A stretch of DNA of 64,000 nt from Dictyophora rubrovolvata (GCA_029959195.1 CP114117.1:186001-250000); one strand, 5' to 3'. Positions 46,428 through 61,320 are shown, counted from the first letter of the stretch. A program made the numbers and translations. The notes: generated from the letters alone by a model not told the origin.

Positions 46428-46949
46428 GATAATATGGTGATGATGATGAAAAGGATTGATAATATCTTTGCCCCCAAACCGGTCGAGTGCCCTTTTTATC
46501 TTATTATTTTAAATTTCATAAGCGAATGCTAAAATTCACATATTCATATTAGCCTTTTGCTGATTGTTAGCCGGCCGGGAGCGCGGAAGTTCCTCGGAAC
46601 CCCAGGTGAAATTATGACGTAATCGAACTTTGTGCCTGTGGGCGTTGGCGTTGAGTTATGTGACTTTATTTAGCTTCTAGACTGGCGCACTTTTACCGTT
46701 CCGCACATCCGCTCATTGTCTGTGCATTTTATGTATACTCTGTGCTATGGATTCGAGCTCGGACGCCGAGTATACGTTGAGAGTCGAAGCGAGCCAAAAT
46801 TTATTGAAAAATTTCCCCCGTCACATAACATAAAAGACTGGTTCACTACCACCCTCAGGTTCGCCGATGCGGGGAACTCTAGTCCAGAGTCTCATGACTA
46901 TATTTATATTTAAGCCAATATCCCCACAGGAAAGCCATCGACAGATCCC
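46428..46949. promoter_or_regulatory. Divergent promoter region between GH3 and cyclase 1
   Basis: About 520 bp separate the start codons of the beta-glucosidase (minus) and the first cyclase-family gene (plus). No specific binding site can be claimed with confidence. Confidence 0.4.
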
Positions 46950-48701
46950 ATGCCTAGCCACGACAATCTACCACAGTTTCACGAACTCCCAAGCTTTGCT
47001 GGTCTACCGGGATGTGCTTGGAGTGTATGGGGAGAAGGCGACGAGTTGGGCACGGTGAACTTGTTGACTGATGAGATAGTTGCTCAGACAGCCAAGGAGG
47101 AAATTAGGTATGTTTTTGATTGGTTTTTTTTTCGTGTTCTTTCTGATAATGGTCTTGTCAGGACCGGAAAGAGAATTACTTTAAGCTGGTACGTTATTGT
47201 TATCACCTCTTTTGTTTAGCAAGAGTAGTTGTAATTCTATTGTTGTATAGGCCAATCAATTTTCCTTCGAAGGTGTGTTCATTACCAGGATCATTGTCAA
47301 GTTGATGATCTTATCTTTACATAGCCCCTTTTCCAACGAAAACCCCCAGAACATCGACTTGTTGACAATAGACCGCACGCCCCAAGACCGGCTACCAACG
47401 ACGATGAACTTCATATCGTAAATTATATTCACCTTCAAGTGCCGACTCTAACTCAAGAAAATTGTTATTTTAGAACACGCAATCTGGTACTCAATGGGAT
47501 GGTTTAAGGCATTTCGGGGTGTTCGCTGCCAAGTGCTTCTACCAAGGGTGCGTCGAATTGCTCATTATATAGTTAATGAATGAACAATTCATTTTTTCTT
47601 AAGAGTCAAGGCAGAAACAATACAGAAGTCCACCATGGATATCGATGACCCTTCAAACATACCCCATGAAAAGATCAAACTGGGCATTCATAGTACGGTC
47701 AAGTTCCTATTAGCCTTCCCCATCCATTCATTCTAACGTTATAAATATGTAGATTGGGCACAACATGGTGAATTCCCTTAACACTTCACGAAAAACGTTA
47801 AACTGAAAACCATAAAGGAATATGCGGGAGAGGTGTATTCGTAGACCTCGTTAAATATTTCACCGAGAACGGAAAGAGATCGCTTCCATATGATCCATGG
47901 ACAACTTATCCAATCACTGTCAAAGATATCCAGGAAGCGGCTAGTCAACAAGGCGTTACATTTCGTCAAGCTGACATCTTAGTTCTCAGAGTTGGGTTTA
48001 TCCAGGTGACTTGAGTATACCGTGGTTTCAATCAATCGTTGAATTTGTCTTCCTCATAGAAATACAATAGCGAAAGCCAAGCGAGTAGGGATGGTCTCAG
48101 AGGTCGTCCGGAAACATTGTGTGTGATCTGACGTGCTTCGTTTTTCGCGGTTTATTAAACGTGGTATACGCACTAGTGCTGGGATAGAACAAAGCTTGGA
48201 AATGAAAGAATTCTTATGGTAAACCCTTAAACTTCCGGATCATTTGATTTTAACCATCCTGAAATGTACAGGAATAATCATTTTGCTGCTATTGCTTCCG
48301 ACCAACCCTCTTTGGAGTCATGGCCCATCCGCGAAGGCGACGTTCATCTCCATCAGGTTAGTAAGAATTATTGATTCGTTTCCCAAATATTAATTAGACT
48401 ATGTAGACTATTCTTGGGTAAGTTTCCTTTTGGATATAAGGATGTATTCAATATTCCCCTTGTCAGCTTGTGGGGAATGCCGATAGGTAAGTTAATCCGT
48501 CCTATTACACGAACGTTTTCTGTTCCCTTCCTCGTTCAAACGCCTTTTTTTTTCAAAATTCAATCAGGTGAATTATTCGACCTAGAAGCATTGGCCAAAT
48601 ATGCAAATGAAACGGGAAGATATACTTTCTTTTTCTCGTCTTGGCCTTTGAACGTTTTGGGAGGTGTCGCTTCTCCTCCTAATGCAGCCGCCATATTCTA
48701 G
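46950..48701 (+). CDS. Putative cyclase / kynurenine formamidase-family protein 1
   Basis: A metal-dependent hydrolase of the putative-cyclase family (PF04199; kynurenine formamidases and relatives). Fourteen exons join in phase to 338 aa, including exons of 27, 22, 15, 11 and 20 nt (47162-47188, 47251-47272, 47753-47767, 48407-48417, 48467-48486). It begins FHELPSFAGLPGCAWSVWGE, has the metal-site region NTQSGTQWDGLRHFG, then NWAQHGICGRGVFVDL, LPYDPW, ADILVLRVGF, NNHFAAIASDQP and SSWPLNVLGGVASPPNAAAI at the end. Compared with bacterial formamidases, the usual HGTHxD motif reads SGTQWD, as in other fungal members known to me. The natural substrate is unknown. Tandem with a close paralogue at 49340. 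Confidence 0.9.
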
Positions 48702-49339
48702 TTTCAACTTACCAATAACCGAAATCGTATATTAAATGTGTAAGGCTCGGAGAAAGAAAGTGTACCAACATGCTTATCAAGGATCAGGAAAGAAAATGAT
48801 CTCCATTGTCCCAAAAATGAAAGGGTTCCAAGTCTTGTGTTGAATAAATGTTACCAATGTAAGTATGTATATGCAATATACTACTATACAGTGCGTATAC
48901 CGAATAACCTTTTGCATCATCCCTTATCTCGTCTCACGACGTACTGCACCAATCATATCTCGTGTGTTGAATTCATTGGTCCGCACTCAAGAAAAGAAAA
49001 AAATTCTGGAACTTCGAATTCTAATTTGATAAGGTCAACCAGAGCTTAATTCCCGAATTCATATGATATCATTTTCAGCCTATATTAGGAACTCTGAAAC
49101 AGTTCTTTGTTGGTGTCAGGTTCAGCCGGAATTACTTCTCATGCTCATGCACATGATCTATCGTTCAATATTTAAACATTGCTCTCGCACTTCCCATGGT
49201 CCGACCCTCCTCTAATCTTTCACAGTCGTCCGGTTTTAGTTCTCGTCTCGTTCCACCCCAGTCCGGCACTTGCACAATCAAGCGACTCGAATCTCTCACG
49301 AATCATCTTCAGCCGAATTTCACCACCCAAAGTCAAAGA
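48702..49339. other. Intergenic between the two cyclase genes
   Basis: About 640 bp, presumably the promoter of the second gene. Short frames only. Confidence 0.45.
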
Positions 49340-51156
49340 ATGTCTTTCAATAATCTACCTCTATTCCATGACCTCCCAAGCTTCGCCGGACTTCCTGGGT
49401 GCGCATGGGAAGTATGGGGGAAAGGAGACGAACTGGGGACTGTTAATTTGTTGACCGATGAAGCTGTTGCTCAGGCCGCTAAGGAACAGATAAAGTATGT
49501 TTGTTTCCTTCTTGAGAAAGTGAACTGATTGTGGCTGATCACCGTTTGAATTCTGTCGTAATGAAATTATAGAACTGGCAAAAGAATTTTATTAAACTGG
49601 TAAGCCGTTCAATTGAAATACTAACTTGAAGCATGACAATAATGAGAAAACGTTTTTAGGCCGTTGAATTTCCCGTCTCAGGTAGACACGCCTGATGATC
49701 TTCATCCAGTTGAAATTTACATGATCTTAATAATAGCCAATGTTCAACCGTAAACACCCCGAGCACAAAATCGTGTCTTTTCCAGGCCCACCTAGACCAA
49801 TCAACGATGACGAACTGAATATAGTCAGTAATTAACCCTCTTTCTCCAGTTCAAACTCATGGACTCAATATCTTTCAATTATATGACTATATAGAACACC
49901 CAATCTGGCACACAATGGGACGGTTTAAGACATTTCGGGATTTTTTCCGAAAAATGCTTTTATCAAGGGTGTGTTTCAGGTTATTATTTAAAGGATGCTC
50001 CTTTTCTGAAATTAAGTACCACCCTTTTTCTAGAGTGAAAGCTTCTGCTATTTCTAAAGGTCACACGTCGTTTAATGATCCATCGGATATACCAGCTGAA
50101 GAAATCAAACTAGGGATACACAGTAAGTCAACTAATAGTAAAACGTTTTCTGATTATATCTGATACTCTCTACTAGACTGGGCACAACACGGTAAGACAA
50201 ATCACTCTTTCTACCCCAACTTAGTAATAACCTTATTCACTCTCAGGTATATGCGGCCGGGGCGTCTTCATCGACCTCGTCAACTACTTCACCGACAACG
50301 GAACCAAACCTCTCCCATACGATCCATGGTCAACCCATCCCATTTCCGTCTCGGACATTGAGAAAGTAGCCGAACACCAAGGTGTAACTTTTCAACAGGG
50401 AGATATTCTTCTTTTGAGGGTTGGATTTATGCAGGTAACGTAACCCGTGTAAATATATGGTTTGGTATCTGGAGTTTAGTTTTCGGCGTGCAGAAATTTA
50501 ACGGAGAAAGTCAGGCTAATAGAGATGCGTTGCGAACGCGTCCAGAGACTTTGTACGTCACCCGTTCATTCAGCAGCCAGAGATTTAGGAGTTCTTAAAT
50601 GTATATTGTTCCTCTTAGTGCTGGAATTGAACGAAGTCTCGAAATGAAAGAATTCCTTTGGTACATATTCCGTTTCTCGCCCTACTTTTGCTAAAAACAC
50701 CCTTTTTTCTTTCAAGGAACAACCACTTTGCGGCTATTGCATCTGATCAACCAGCTCTCGAGGCGTGGCCCATCGCCGAGGGAGAAGTTCATTTGCACCA
50801 GGTAAGCTCGGGCCATACATCATAATAAACGTTCAATCCGCTTATTCCGCGTTATAGACAATTCTCGGGTAAGTATTGAATTCACTTTGATAATCCATCC
50901 ATCTTCATCCTCGCTAATCTTAAAAATGAACTTCAGTCTATGGGGTATGCCAATCGGTACGTCTAAATCCCAAAAGTTCATACACGTACTTTTGAATTGA
51001 TATCGTACGAAATTTAAAAAAGGTGAATTTTTCGATCTAGAGGAACTTTCTAAACATGCAGCCAAGACGGGACGATACGCTTTCTTCTTCTCGTCTTGGC
51101 CGTTGAACGTTCTTGGCGGTGTGGCTTCCCCTCCCAATGCGGCTGCTATATTTTGA
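49340..51156 (+). CDS. Putative cyclase / kynurenine formamidase-family protein 2
   Basis: Paralogue of the preceding gene with the same exon pattern where I checked it, including the 15-nt exon (ACTGGGCACAACACG), the 11-nt exon (ACAATTCTCGG) and the 20-nt exon. The protein starts MSFNNLPLFHDLPSFAGLPG and carries DELGTVNLLTDEAV, SGTQWDGLRHFG, GRGVFIDLVNYFTDNGTKPL, GDILLLRVGF, NNHFAAIASDQPALEAWPI and SSWPLNVLGGVASPP at the end. All motifs and splice sites look intact. The upstream ATG at 49196 is in frame, but the start at 49340 matches that of paralogue 1. A tandem duplication is the obvious origin; protein divergence is moderate, so it is not recent. Confidence 0.9.
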
Positions 51157-51429
51157 ATTCGAAAGTATCAATTCCAATGTACAATATTCAGACGAGAAAT
51201 AAATGTCAAGTGACAATTTAGTGTTAGTGGCTTGCCGAATGTATTACTGAGTATGTCAACCATGCAAGTAATCCGAGCCCTTGTTTATAAGCGCCCTTCC
51301 TGCTCGCCGAGTCAAACAGCGTCAACAATTATAACTGATTTTCATACAAGTCTTTCGACAGTTAGTACAAATAAGTAACAAAAAGGAAAGACAAAGAAAA
51401 AAGAGAAAAAGAGAAAAAATAAAAGTAAA
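51157..51429. other. Intergenic between convergent genes
   Basis: About 270 bp between the stop codons of cyclase 2 and the PRP4 kinase; A/G-rich near 51365-51425. Confidence 0.45.
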
Positions 51430-54213
<2,784 letters not shown>

Positions 54214-54841
54214 CACAGTTGAATATTTGAATGGCACGGGGCACCGCACGATTAAAAAAAGAAAGAAAAAGAATGAGAGAACTGAGAGAATCGATGACCT
54301 TTAGGATGGGGTGATAATGTCTTCAGCGAAAATCTGAAGCTGTCACGGTCTTTGTCATGTCATGTCACGTCGTTCTACTCCACTTCATTTTAGGGTGGGA
54401 ACCAGGTACACGGCGCAATGCATTTCTTGTCCAAAGCCCTCGCGCATTGTCCACACTCTTGTCCAGTCTCAATTTCTTGTTTCGGTTGTGCCCAAAGTAA
54501 AAGAGTCACTCGGCAACATTATTCATTATCCATCAGACAAGAATGACAAGGATATATCTCGCCAACCAATCGCTAACCTGACATTTATGGACACAAAGCT
54601 CTACCCTGGCTTTGCCGCGCTGGCCACGAAGGCTTGTTTGGGAACGTCTGAAAACGTATAAAAAAATGGATTTTTTTATTGAATTCGGGAAACAAGAACA
54701 ACTCGAGATATATATTCTTTGCTACTTGTCTCGAATTTACCATCTCCCTCTACGTCTTTTACAACCTTTACCAAGTATGTATTCTACCCCCCTCCTCTTT
54801 GGCTCCTGTTCAAACTTACAGCCGTGCACGTTAGATACACC
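54214..54841. promoter_or_regulatory. Divergent promoter region of PRP4 and the RING gene
   Basis: About 630 bp between two divergent start codons. Pyrimidine-rich tracts precede the ATG at 54842. No specific motif claimed. Confidence 0.4.
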
Positions 54842-56665
54842 ATGCCATCGGTTTCTCCCAAACGCAAACAGTCGTTCACAGACTCGTCGGAGCTCGGTCC
54901 CGGCAGCCTTGCTAAAAGGCCACGCATCGAACTCAGCAATGAGGTCGGCGACTCCTGGGCGGCGGGAAACGACGACATGGTGGAGCTGAAGGCAAAACTT
55001 GAGGAAATAACCAAACGTTACTCAGGACTTGAGAAGGTAAGGAAAAGTTTTAACGAGCTTGCCTCATTATATATACTTCCACCCCCTTTGTCCCTTCTGT
55101 TCCCTTTATTCCAACCGACGCTTACATCCCCGTTTTTCAATGTTCAACAGAAAGCTCGTATCAGCTCAGAAGCTATACAAAGGGTACAAGAACGTCTCTA
55201 GTGCAGTATCTGCAAGGATACCATGAGAAATCCTCATACGTATGTACCTTTCCTGCCTTTGTCTTCCTCCCCCTTTGTCTGACTGACAATTATCTCTCAC
55301 AGTCTTGAATGCGGCCATTCCGCTTGTCTCAAGTGCTTGAGGAGATGCTTCATATCGGCACGTGAACTGAGTGGATACCAAGTGTACGGTGATGGAATGG
55401 TCTCGACTGATGATGATTCAGATGTCGAAGAGGAGGTTGGCGAGATGATTGGACAACTATCCGTCTCTCTTCCACGTCGTCATCGTTTCCGCTCCGTAGT
55501 TCACCACAAAAAAGAATGCCCCATCTGCAAGACAGGCATTTGGCGCAGGCCTATCATCGATTACACTCTCCGGCACGTAATCGACGAATTACATCTCACG
55601 CCTCTGTCTTCAACGGCTCTGATGGACAGAGATTTGAGATGGGGGCGTCGACGCGATGTCTGGAGGGGTATTTTCCCAGCTGATCTGTATGCTGATAACC
55701 ATCGACAAGAAGCACAAAGTCGAACTCGAGCTCAGGCTCAAACTCGGAATCAAAATCAAAATCAAAATCAGACTCCGATTCCGGGCCGAAGTGAATCTCC
55801 TCCTTTACCCCTTCTTCCGCCTCCTTCGTTCTTTGAAATTCGATATGCCAACCCACGCCAAGCGGCTGCAGATCCAGATGCAAATGACAATGCAGATGTA
55901 CGGCGTCGTCGTCGGCAAAGGAGATCTAATCCTGTGATTGGTGGTTCTACTTCTCTGTCCACCACCGGTCCAACCCCGGTCCGCCCTCTTGCTCCCTCAC
56001 CACCTCAGGCTTCCTCTTCACGCACTGAGACCTCAAATCCATCTGTAGAACCTGAACTTGAACCCGAGTTCGAACTCGGGCTGGGATCACGGCTAACTCG
56101 GCATGAAACAACCCTACTACCGCAACTTGACTTTCTCGAAGGCATCGATATCTTCTCCATCGCAGAAGAAGCTGAAATTGAAATTGAAATTGAGATTGAA
56201 GCTGAAGTCGAGACTCTTCGAGCATCGCCAGCTCCACCGCAATTAGAACACTCCCATCTCCCTGACTCGGCGGCGTCTTCGTTAGAATCAAACTCTCTTC
56301 ATCCTCAACCTACAATTCAAAACATTCTTCAGATTCTGAGACCTCAGTTCGTGTCACAATCAAATTCGGTTGATTTGTCGCCTAATGCGGCTGAAGATGA
56401 AGCTGAGGTTAAAGAAAACGAACAGATGTGTGGCTGTGATGTGCGAGAACGGGAATCCGAGGATGAAGATGAAGACGATGATGTTGATTTTTCTTTGATT
56501 CATGCTATGTTGCATGGAGAGAACGCAGACACGGCGTCTGGGTCTGGATCTGGTTCCGATTCTTTGGAGGTGGAGGGGTATCCTGTTTACGTTGAGGATT
56601 TGGAGTTACCAGTTCAGGAAGATGGTGATGACGGTGTTTGGCTCGGAGCCGACTTGGAAGATTAG
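54842..56665 (+). CDS. RING-finger protein, probable E3 ubiquitin ligase
   Basis: Exon 1 (54842-55036) encodes MPSVSPKRKQSF, basic patches and a short coiled-coil-like helix. The RING starts CSICKDTMRNPHT, continues across an intron as LECGHSACLKCLRRC, and after an acidic insert ends with ECPICKTGIWRRPI. The spaced Cys/His pairs suit a zinc-binding E3 domain. The C-terminal about 350 residues are disordered: a NQNQNQNQ tract, Pro/Ser runs, IEIEIEIEAEVE repeats and a very acidic end. Two 3' splice sites exist for intron 1. The upstream one (exon from 55151) reads KARISSEAIQRVQERL and then hits TAG. The downstream one uses that same TAG as its acceptor (exon from 55202) and keeps the frame to the RING. 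The full protein therefore requires the downstream site. Substrate unknown. Confidence 0.8.
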
Positions 56666-57410
56666 AAGAATCGCGTGGTTCAAATGGCCAATTTGATAAA
56701 AGTCTTTTCTTTCTCTTTATTTCCCCTATTCTCCTCAATTTTCTCCCTTTCTTCATCTTAGAAATCAAGAAACGCAAGCCTCGTATTCCTCATTCTCACC
56801 ACTTCATTCCATCTTCGGGAAGCATTTTCTCCTTATACCCTGCATCATATACTCTTGTAATTTTCATACTGCATGTATGTACATCGTTCTCATATCCTGT
56901 ATTCTACCACCTTTGTATTATACCCCCAACTAGTCTTTTGATCTTCGTTTGTATTATTATCTTTGATTTCGGTAATAACAAAAATGGCTCGCTTTCTCGT
57001 TCGATCTGCCAGACTTCATTCTTTCTTTCGATAATTCAGCTTGCTATTATTAGATTCCAGAGTACATATCCACCAGAATGACTAAGCAATGACGGCATGC
57101 CTCATACAATGGGTCTTTAAGTATGTACGTGTATCCAGTAGCAACAAGCGATCATTCTGTTGAGTCGCCGCTGGGATGAATGGAGTGCCAGAATTTGAAT
57201 TTGGCACAGATGTCCAGGGCGCCAAGCTTATTCAATCATCGAACCACTGGCGTTTTCCACGCTCGGGCTGCTGCCAGCCTGGCAGGGATATAAACCTCTT
57301 TAAATGAGCTTCATTGTCGGTGAGATGTTCTCTCTGATTGTTTCTGGATTCTACTCAATCAATTTGGTTAGAACGCATTTTGAATGCACAACTGTACTCC
57401 ACCGAAGAAG
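56666..57410. other. Intergenic; promoter of the next gene
   Basis: About 745 bp. Pyrimidine-rich sequence follows the RING gene. Near the far end lie a perfect palindrome CTGCCAGCCTGGCAG (57271-57285) and a TATA-like GATATAAAC (57287-57295), about 120 bp before the ATG at 57411, which suits a core promoter. Confidence 0.45.
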
Positions 57411-59849
57411 ATGGTAGATATTGGGTATGTCACGACTCACCATACTAGTCATCTTCGCAAGCCGTGTTCACGTTCATTCCGTCAGGTATTCACTGTTAAA
57501 GTACCCATTTTTGGTTTCGCTCTTTTTTAGAGTACATTTACCAACTAATTTACATAGTGGTTCGATAATGAACATCATTCAGTAACGTAAGAAAACCAGC
57601 GTCCAGACTGAACGTGAGAGACGTCGATAGTAACATACTACATACTTCAGGCTGGAGCCCGAGTTCCATCCTGTCTTTGAAAAGGATCCATTCATCTTAA
57701 AGCGCTTTTGGGACTCTCATGGTATCGACCCAGACACGTATACCCTAACATCTCTCATACCCGCTACCAAGGCCTATATAGGTAAGCTAAAAAAGGCTTT
57801 GGCCTATTTTGAAGAGTATATCACCCATTTCTCCTTTGATTTTTAGATGGAGCCAAAGCCAATCAAGCGGTACTTTTATCCAGAAAACGAGAATCCAGCA
57901 AGCGAGGACAAAAACGGTTTGTCTCTTACGCTCAATCCTTTCGAGATTTTTTTTTTTCATATACTTCGACCCTCGTTAGCACCGCCTCTCCGTTTCCTTC
58001 GCCTACATCCGGAAGAAAGCGAAGCCGCAGTATCACCACCACCACCACCACCACCACTAACAATAACGACGACAACAACGACGATGACGATGATATATCA
58101 TATACGCCGGAAAAAGACAACTTGCCCACTGTAATCACGGTTCCTCGTTACTCGGCGGAGCCTATTCAGATCGACAGCGACACATGGTAAGAGTCTTTGG
58201 ACCTCAAACACACTCTTTTAAATTTTAAAGGCAAAACTTACCTTAAGTAGCTCAGACGCCGACGAAGGTCAACAAACTCTGTCTTTCGAACAGTTGAAAT
58301 TATCCAATGGCGACCATCCTTCTAACGATCTCGACATCAACACAACAAGAAACAGAGACATAACTCCAGTATGGAGTTTACCCCCAATAGCTGTGCTAAA
58401 TGATCTCCCAGACTTTGACGACTCGGACATCGTCGAGACGGTCCCAGTACAAGACACAGACGCAGAGGCATCAGTGGTGTATGGGGACACGAGCCCCGCG
58501 GAAGCGCCCAACACTGGTGGCCCCCCAGCGTCATTTTCGTCCTCGGAGGCTGACAGACGTGAAGTGGACGACATTCTCATCGTCGACGCCGAAGAGCCCG
58601 AGCTTCGTGAACCCGAGCTTGAACCCGAGCTGCCGAAGCCCGAGTTGCCCGAACCCGAAATCATCTTGATCTCCTCGGATGATGATGATCTATACGCTGA
58701 TGTAAGCCGTTTTCTCTCAAAGATCTCCCCGGCATCATCCGGCACGCACATTGAGATATTGACCGTGTTTCTCTCCGCTGCAAAAGCCCGAGCCTGAGCC
58801 CAGCAACACCATGCCAGATAACTCGAATGCTAATCCCGTTGTTCCAATGTCTGGCTCTAAGAACTACGGTAAGCAAAAGTCTCTTAGTTTCTCGGGTCTC
58901 ATTGTTTCTACCGGTTCCTCCTTAGTGACTCCGCCACCGCGAGTACTAGTACAACAGCCCAAAGTATCGTCTCCGAGTCCTGTCTCACCAGCTCCTTTGA
59001 ACAGTACTCCTCGTGTTGCATCCCGTTCTGTTTCTTCAACATCTCAGCGCCAGACAACACCCTCCTCAGCAATACTATCTCAATCGAAACCATCGTCGCC
59101 ACTTGTAGAACAAGCCCGAAAACACGCGTCGCCACCCGTATCAAACAATCGATCCATTCCCAATACCAACACATCTTCTGCTCTAAACCACTCCAAATCG
59201 AAAGACCAATCTAACCCCAAACGGTAGGTTAACATTCCAAAATGCTAAAAAAAAATCAGTACTGAACACAAACGCCGCGGCGGCGGTCTTTGTGTCCTTC
59301 TAGAGATTACCCCGGCTTTATCCTACGCCTCGAAAACGATTCGAGGCTACCGCTTCACATTAAAGACGACAGGGAACGTAACTTTCGCGACTTTATTATC
59401 GCAGCCAACGATGATCTTATGTTATCCGTGCACGGTTATTATCTACACGACGATATAACCAAATTATTCCAGAACAGCAACCATTTGAGGTCTAACAAGA
59501 CGCGTGTATTCGCGAGAATTTTCTTGGAGGCGAAATCCAATTCGGAGCTGAAGAAGATCTGGACTTGTTTAAGTAATGACTTGTATACGAAAACACTTGT
59601 ACGTTCGACACGATTCAATACCTCATTCATCAATTGATCTTATCTTTTTTTTTCTTACCTCAAAAGTGCTTAATTCTTTTTGTTCCCGACGCATATGAAG
59701 CACTTCTCATTTTTCCCTCTCAGAGCAAAGCGTTTGGAAGGTCTATCGGTGCACCTACTTGGGCTCTAGGAATCAGAGACGGCGGTTTGGTTATCGCGCG
59801 GGTGGCGTTGCACCAATCAGACCTTTGTTTCAAGAGGCAATTTCGATGA
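57411..59849 (+). CDS. Unknown protein with poly-Thr/Asp tract and conserved ends
   Basis: Nine exons join in phase: 57411-57485, 57558-57586, 57651-57781, 57847-58186, 58251-58701, 58787-58868, 58926-59223, 59304-59598 and 59667-59849, giving 627 aa. An ordered N-terminal part (WFDNEHHSVTLEPEFHPVFE, DPFILKRFWDSHGIDPD) is followed by a basic stretch, a run of eight Thr (ACC/ACT codons near 58038-58060), an Asp/Asn run, a long acidic disordered middle with PELEPELPKPELPEPE repeats, and a Ser/Pro-rich linker. The C-terminus looks globular (DYPGFILRLENDSRLPLHIK ... CLILFVPDAYEALLIFP). I recognise no family. The acidic and Ser/Pro composition suggests a nuclear regulatory protein, by inference only. 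All splice phases close and no break was seen. Confidence 0.75.
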
Positions 59850-60255
59850 AAGATTTTTTTTTTCTCGTGAGAGTGTTCAATGGTGTCTTGTACTTTACTA
59901 ATGAATGTTGAATAACACACATTGTATGCGTAGTCAATGACCATGAGCATTTGCCATGGCTGTGTTTTATCGATCGTGTATGTGGTGTATGTTTGACAAA
60001 AACCATGAGTTTAAATAAGATTATATAACAGCCGATGGAGTGCACAAAAACCCCGAGCAAACAATAGATTGCTACGATAAATAACTATGCCCCTTGCATA
60101 TCCCCCGCTTTCTAATTCACAACAACGACGATTAGCTCCCCTTCAATCCGCTGATCTCTTTACATAACACAGACGATCCTTGAGGAAAACATCTCCCAAA
60201 CGTCATGGCCTCTTATGAAATCGAAACACCACGATGATGGTACTATTTCAATAAT
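59850..60255. other. Intergenic, nothing recognised
   Basis: About 400 bp after the stop of the 57411 gene. No gene recognised. Confidence 0.4.
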
Positions 60256-60259
60256 GCTC

Positions 60260-60654
60260 ACCCCTCCGTAAGGCATATCAGCACTGTAAAGTTCGTGTAT
60301 GCGAAATTGGAGACGCTTACGGTGTACGTTTTGTCTCCGATAGAGAAAGCAATCCTAGGTACTAAAAAAACAGATCAATATTAGATCCCCCCAGAAAATT
60401 ATCACGTATACTACATATGTACCTCTGCCTTCACCAGCGACAGGGTAAACCCATCCACTGGCTAAAAGCTTGGCACCAGGAATCGCACCGTAAATCTTCT
60501 TCGTCACGGTAATCTCTTCCAAAACCAACAACAGACCGGCAGTATCCACAATAGCAACATCGCCTTATCGTCCCGTTGATGGTGGTACTAGTCTCACTAT
60601 GAACCTTCCAGAATCCTCCGTTATCTGCGAGAGCGGTATATGTTATACTACCGA
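60260..60654 (-). pseudogene. Aspartic protease (pepsin family A1) C-lobe relic
   Basis: The minus strand reads GSITYTALADNGGFWKVHSE, then in a frame shifted by one base GDVAIVDTAGLLLVLEEITV, IYGAIPGAKLLASGWVYPVA, and after a small intron (GTACAT...CCTAG) RIAFSIGDKTYTVSVSNFAY. These follow the order of the C-terminal lobe of fungal pepsin-like proteases, where the second catalytic motif is normally DTGTT. Here it reads DTAG. The N-terminal lobe and first catalytic Asp are absent, and a stop precedes the first segment. It is a truncated, frameshifted fragment. The living enzyme would be secreted or vacuolar. Confidence 0.72.
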
Positions 60655-60703
60655 TTTAAAGGTATTCAATTGCCGAATTATTGATATTATCGGCTGAAAA
60701 AGC

Positions 60704-61320
60704 TCACTCAGATTCTTTAACTGAGAGAGGTGATTCTTCTTCTGTTGCATTTAGTCGTTTTCCTTTAAGAGTGAGTAAAGTTATTTAAGTACGAGCGGAT
60801 TATAACACAACTCGGACTCACCAGTAAGCCCTTCCTTCAACGCGTTCATGTCTTCATACATATTTACTTGGGTGATTCGAGCTTCCAACTTCTAGCTCAA
60901 AAGACACGTCCATTGTATATTTAGCTTTCCGTATTTCATTAACCACAATGCGCCTGTAAAGCTGAAACGGAACAGCTGCGTAAATGCAATCCCACACGCA
61001 AGAAAACAATGGCAGACCATACCTCGTTCTGAAAAAGCGCGTCCTCATCTTCAGCCTCTTCATCCACATTCATTTCGCAACCACTTTCTACGTCAAATCC
61101 ACCACTGCTACGCGGATAATCCGAGCTTCTCGTTTTCTGTACAGCTTTTCCCCGTTTTTGGCGGCGAACTCGCTCAAGACAGTGGGCTTTGAAATGGGGA
61201 TCACGAAACAGTAACTGTTGACCGATAGGCGAGTCACTGAGTGTTTCAAATCTACCAGTATTCAAAGTTCTTGACGAAATTTGCGATTTGTATTGTCTTT
61301 TTCGTATCTTAGTCTGGGGC
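60704..61320 (-). CDS. Small basic/acidic protein of unknown function
   Basis: The main exon (about 61315-61027) encodes a basic N-terminal stretch (TKIRKRQYKSQISSRTLN), FETLSDSPIGQQLLFRDPHF, KAHCLERVRRQKRGKAVQK and an acidic end (NVDEEAEDEDALFQNE). From there two splice routes are possible. One joins in phase to KLEARITQVNMYEDMNALKE and, after another intron, GKRLNATEEESPLSVKESE with stop TGA at 60704. The other enters LYRRIVVNEIRKAKYTMDVS and stops at about 60856. The start exon is not fixed; an ATG at 61439 could begin it, but I could not close the phase. The family is not recognised. It may be nuclear given its charge pattern. Confidence 0.5.

Noticed and set aside
58269-58751. Minus-strand 160-codon Ser-rich frame
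   Set aside because: It mirrors the Asp/Glu/Pro-rich exon 5 of the 57411 gene; such low-complexity antisense frames are expected.
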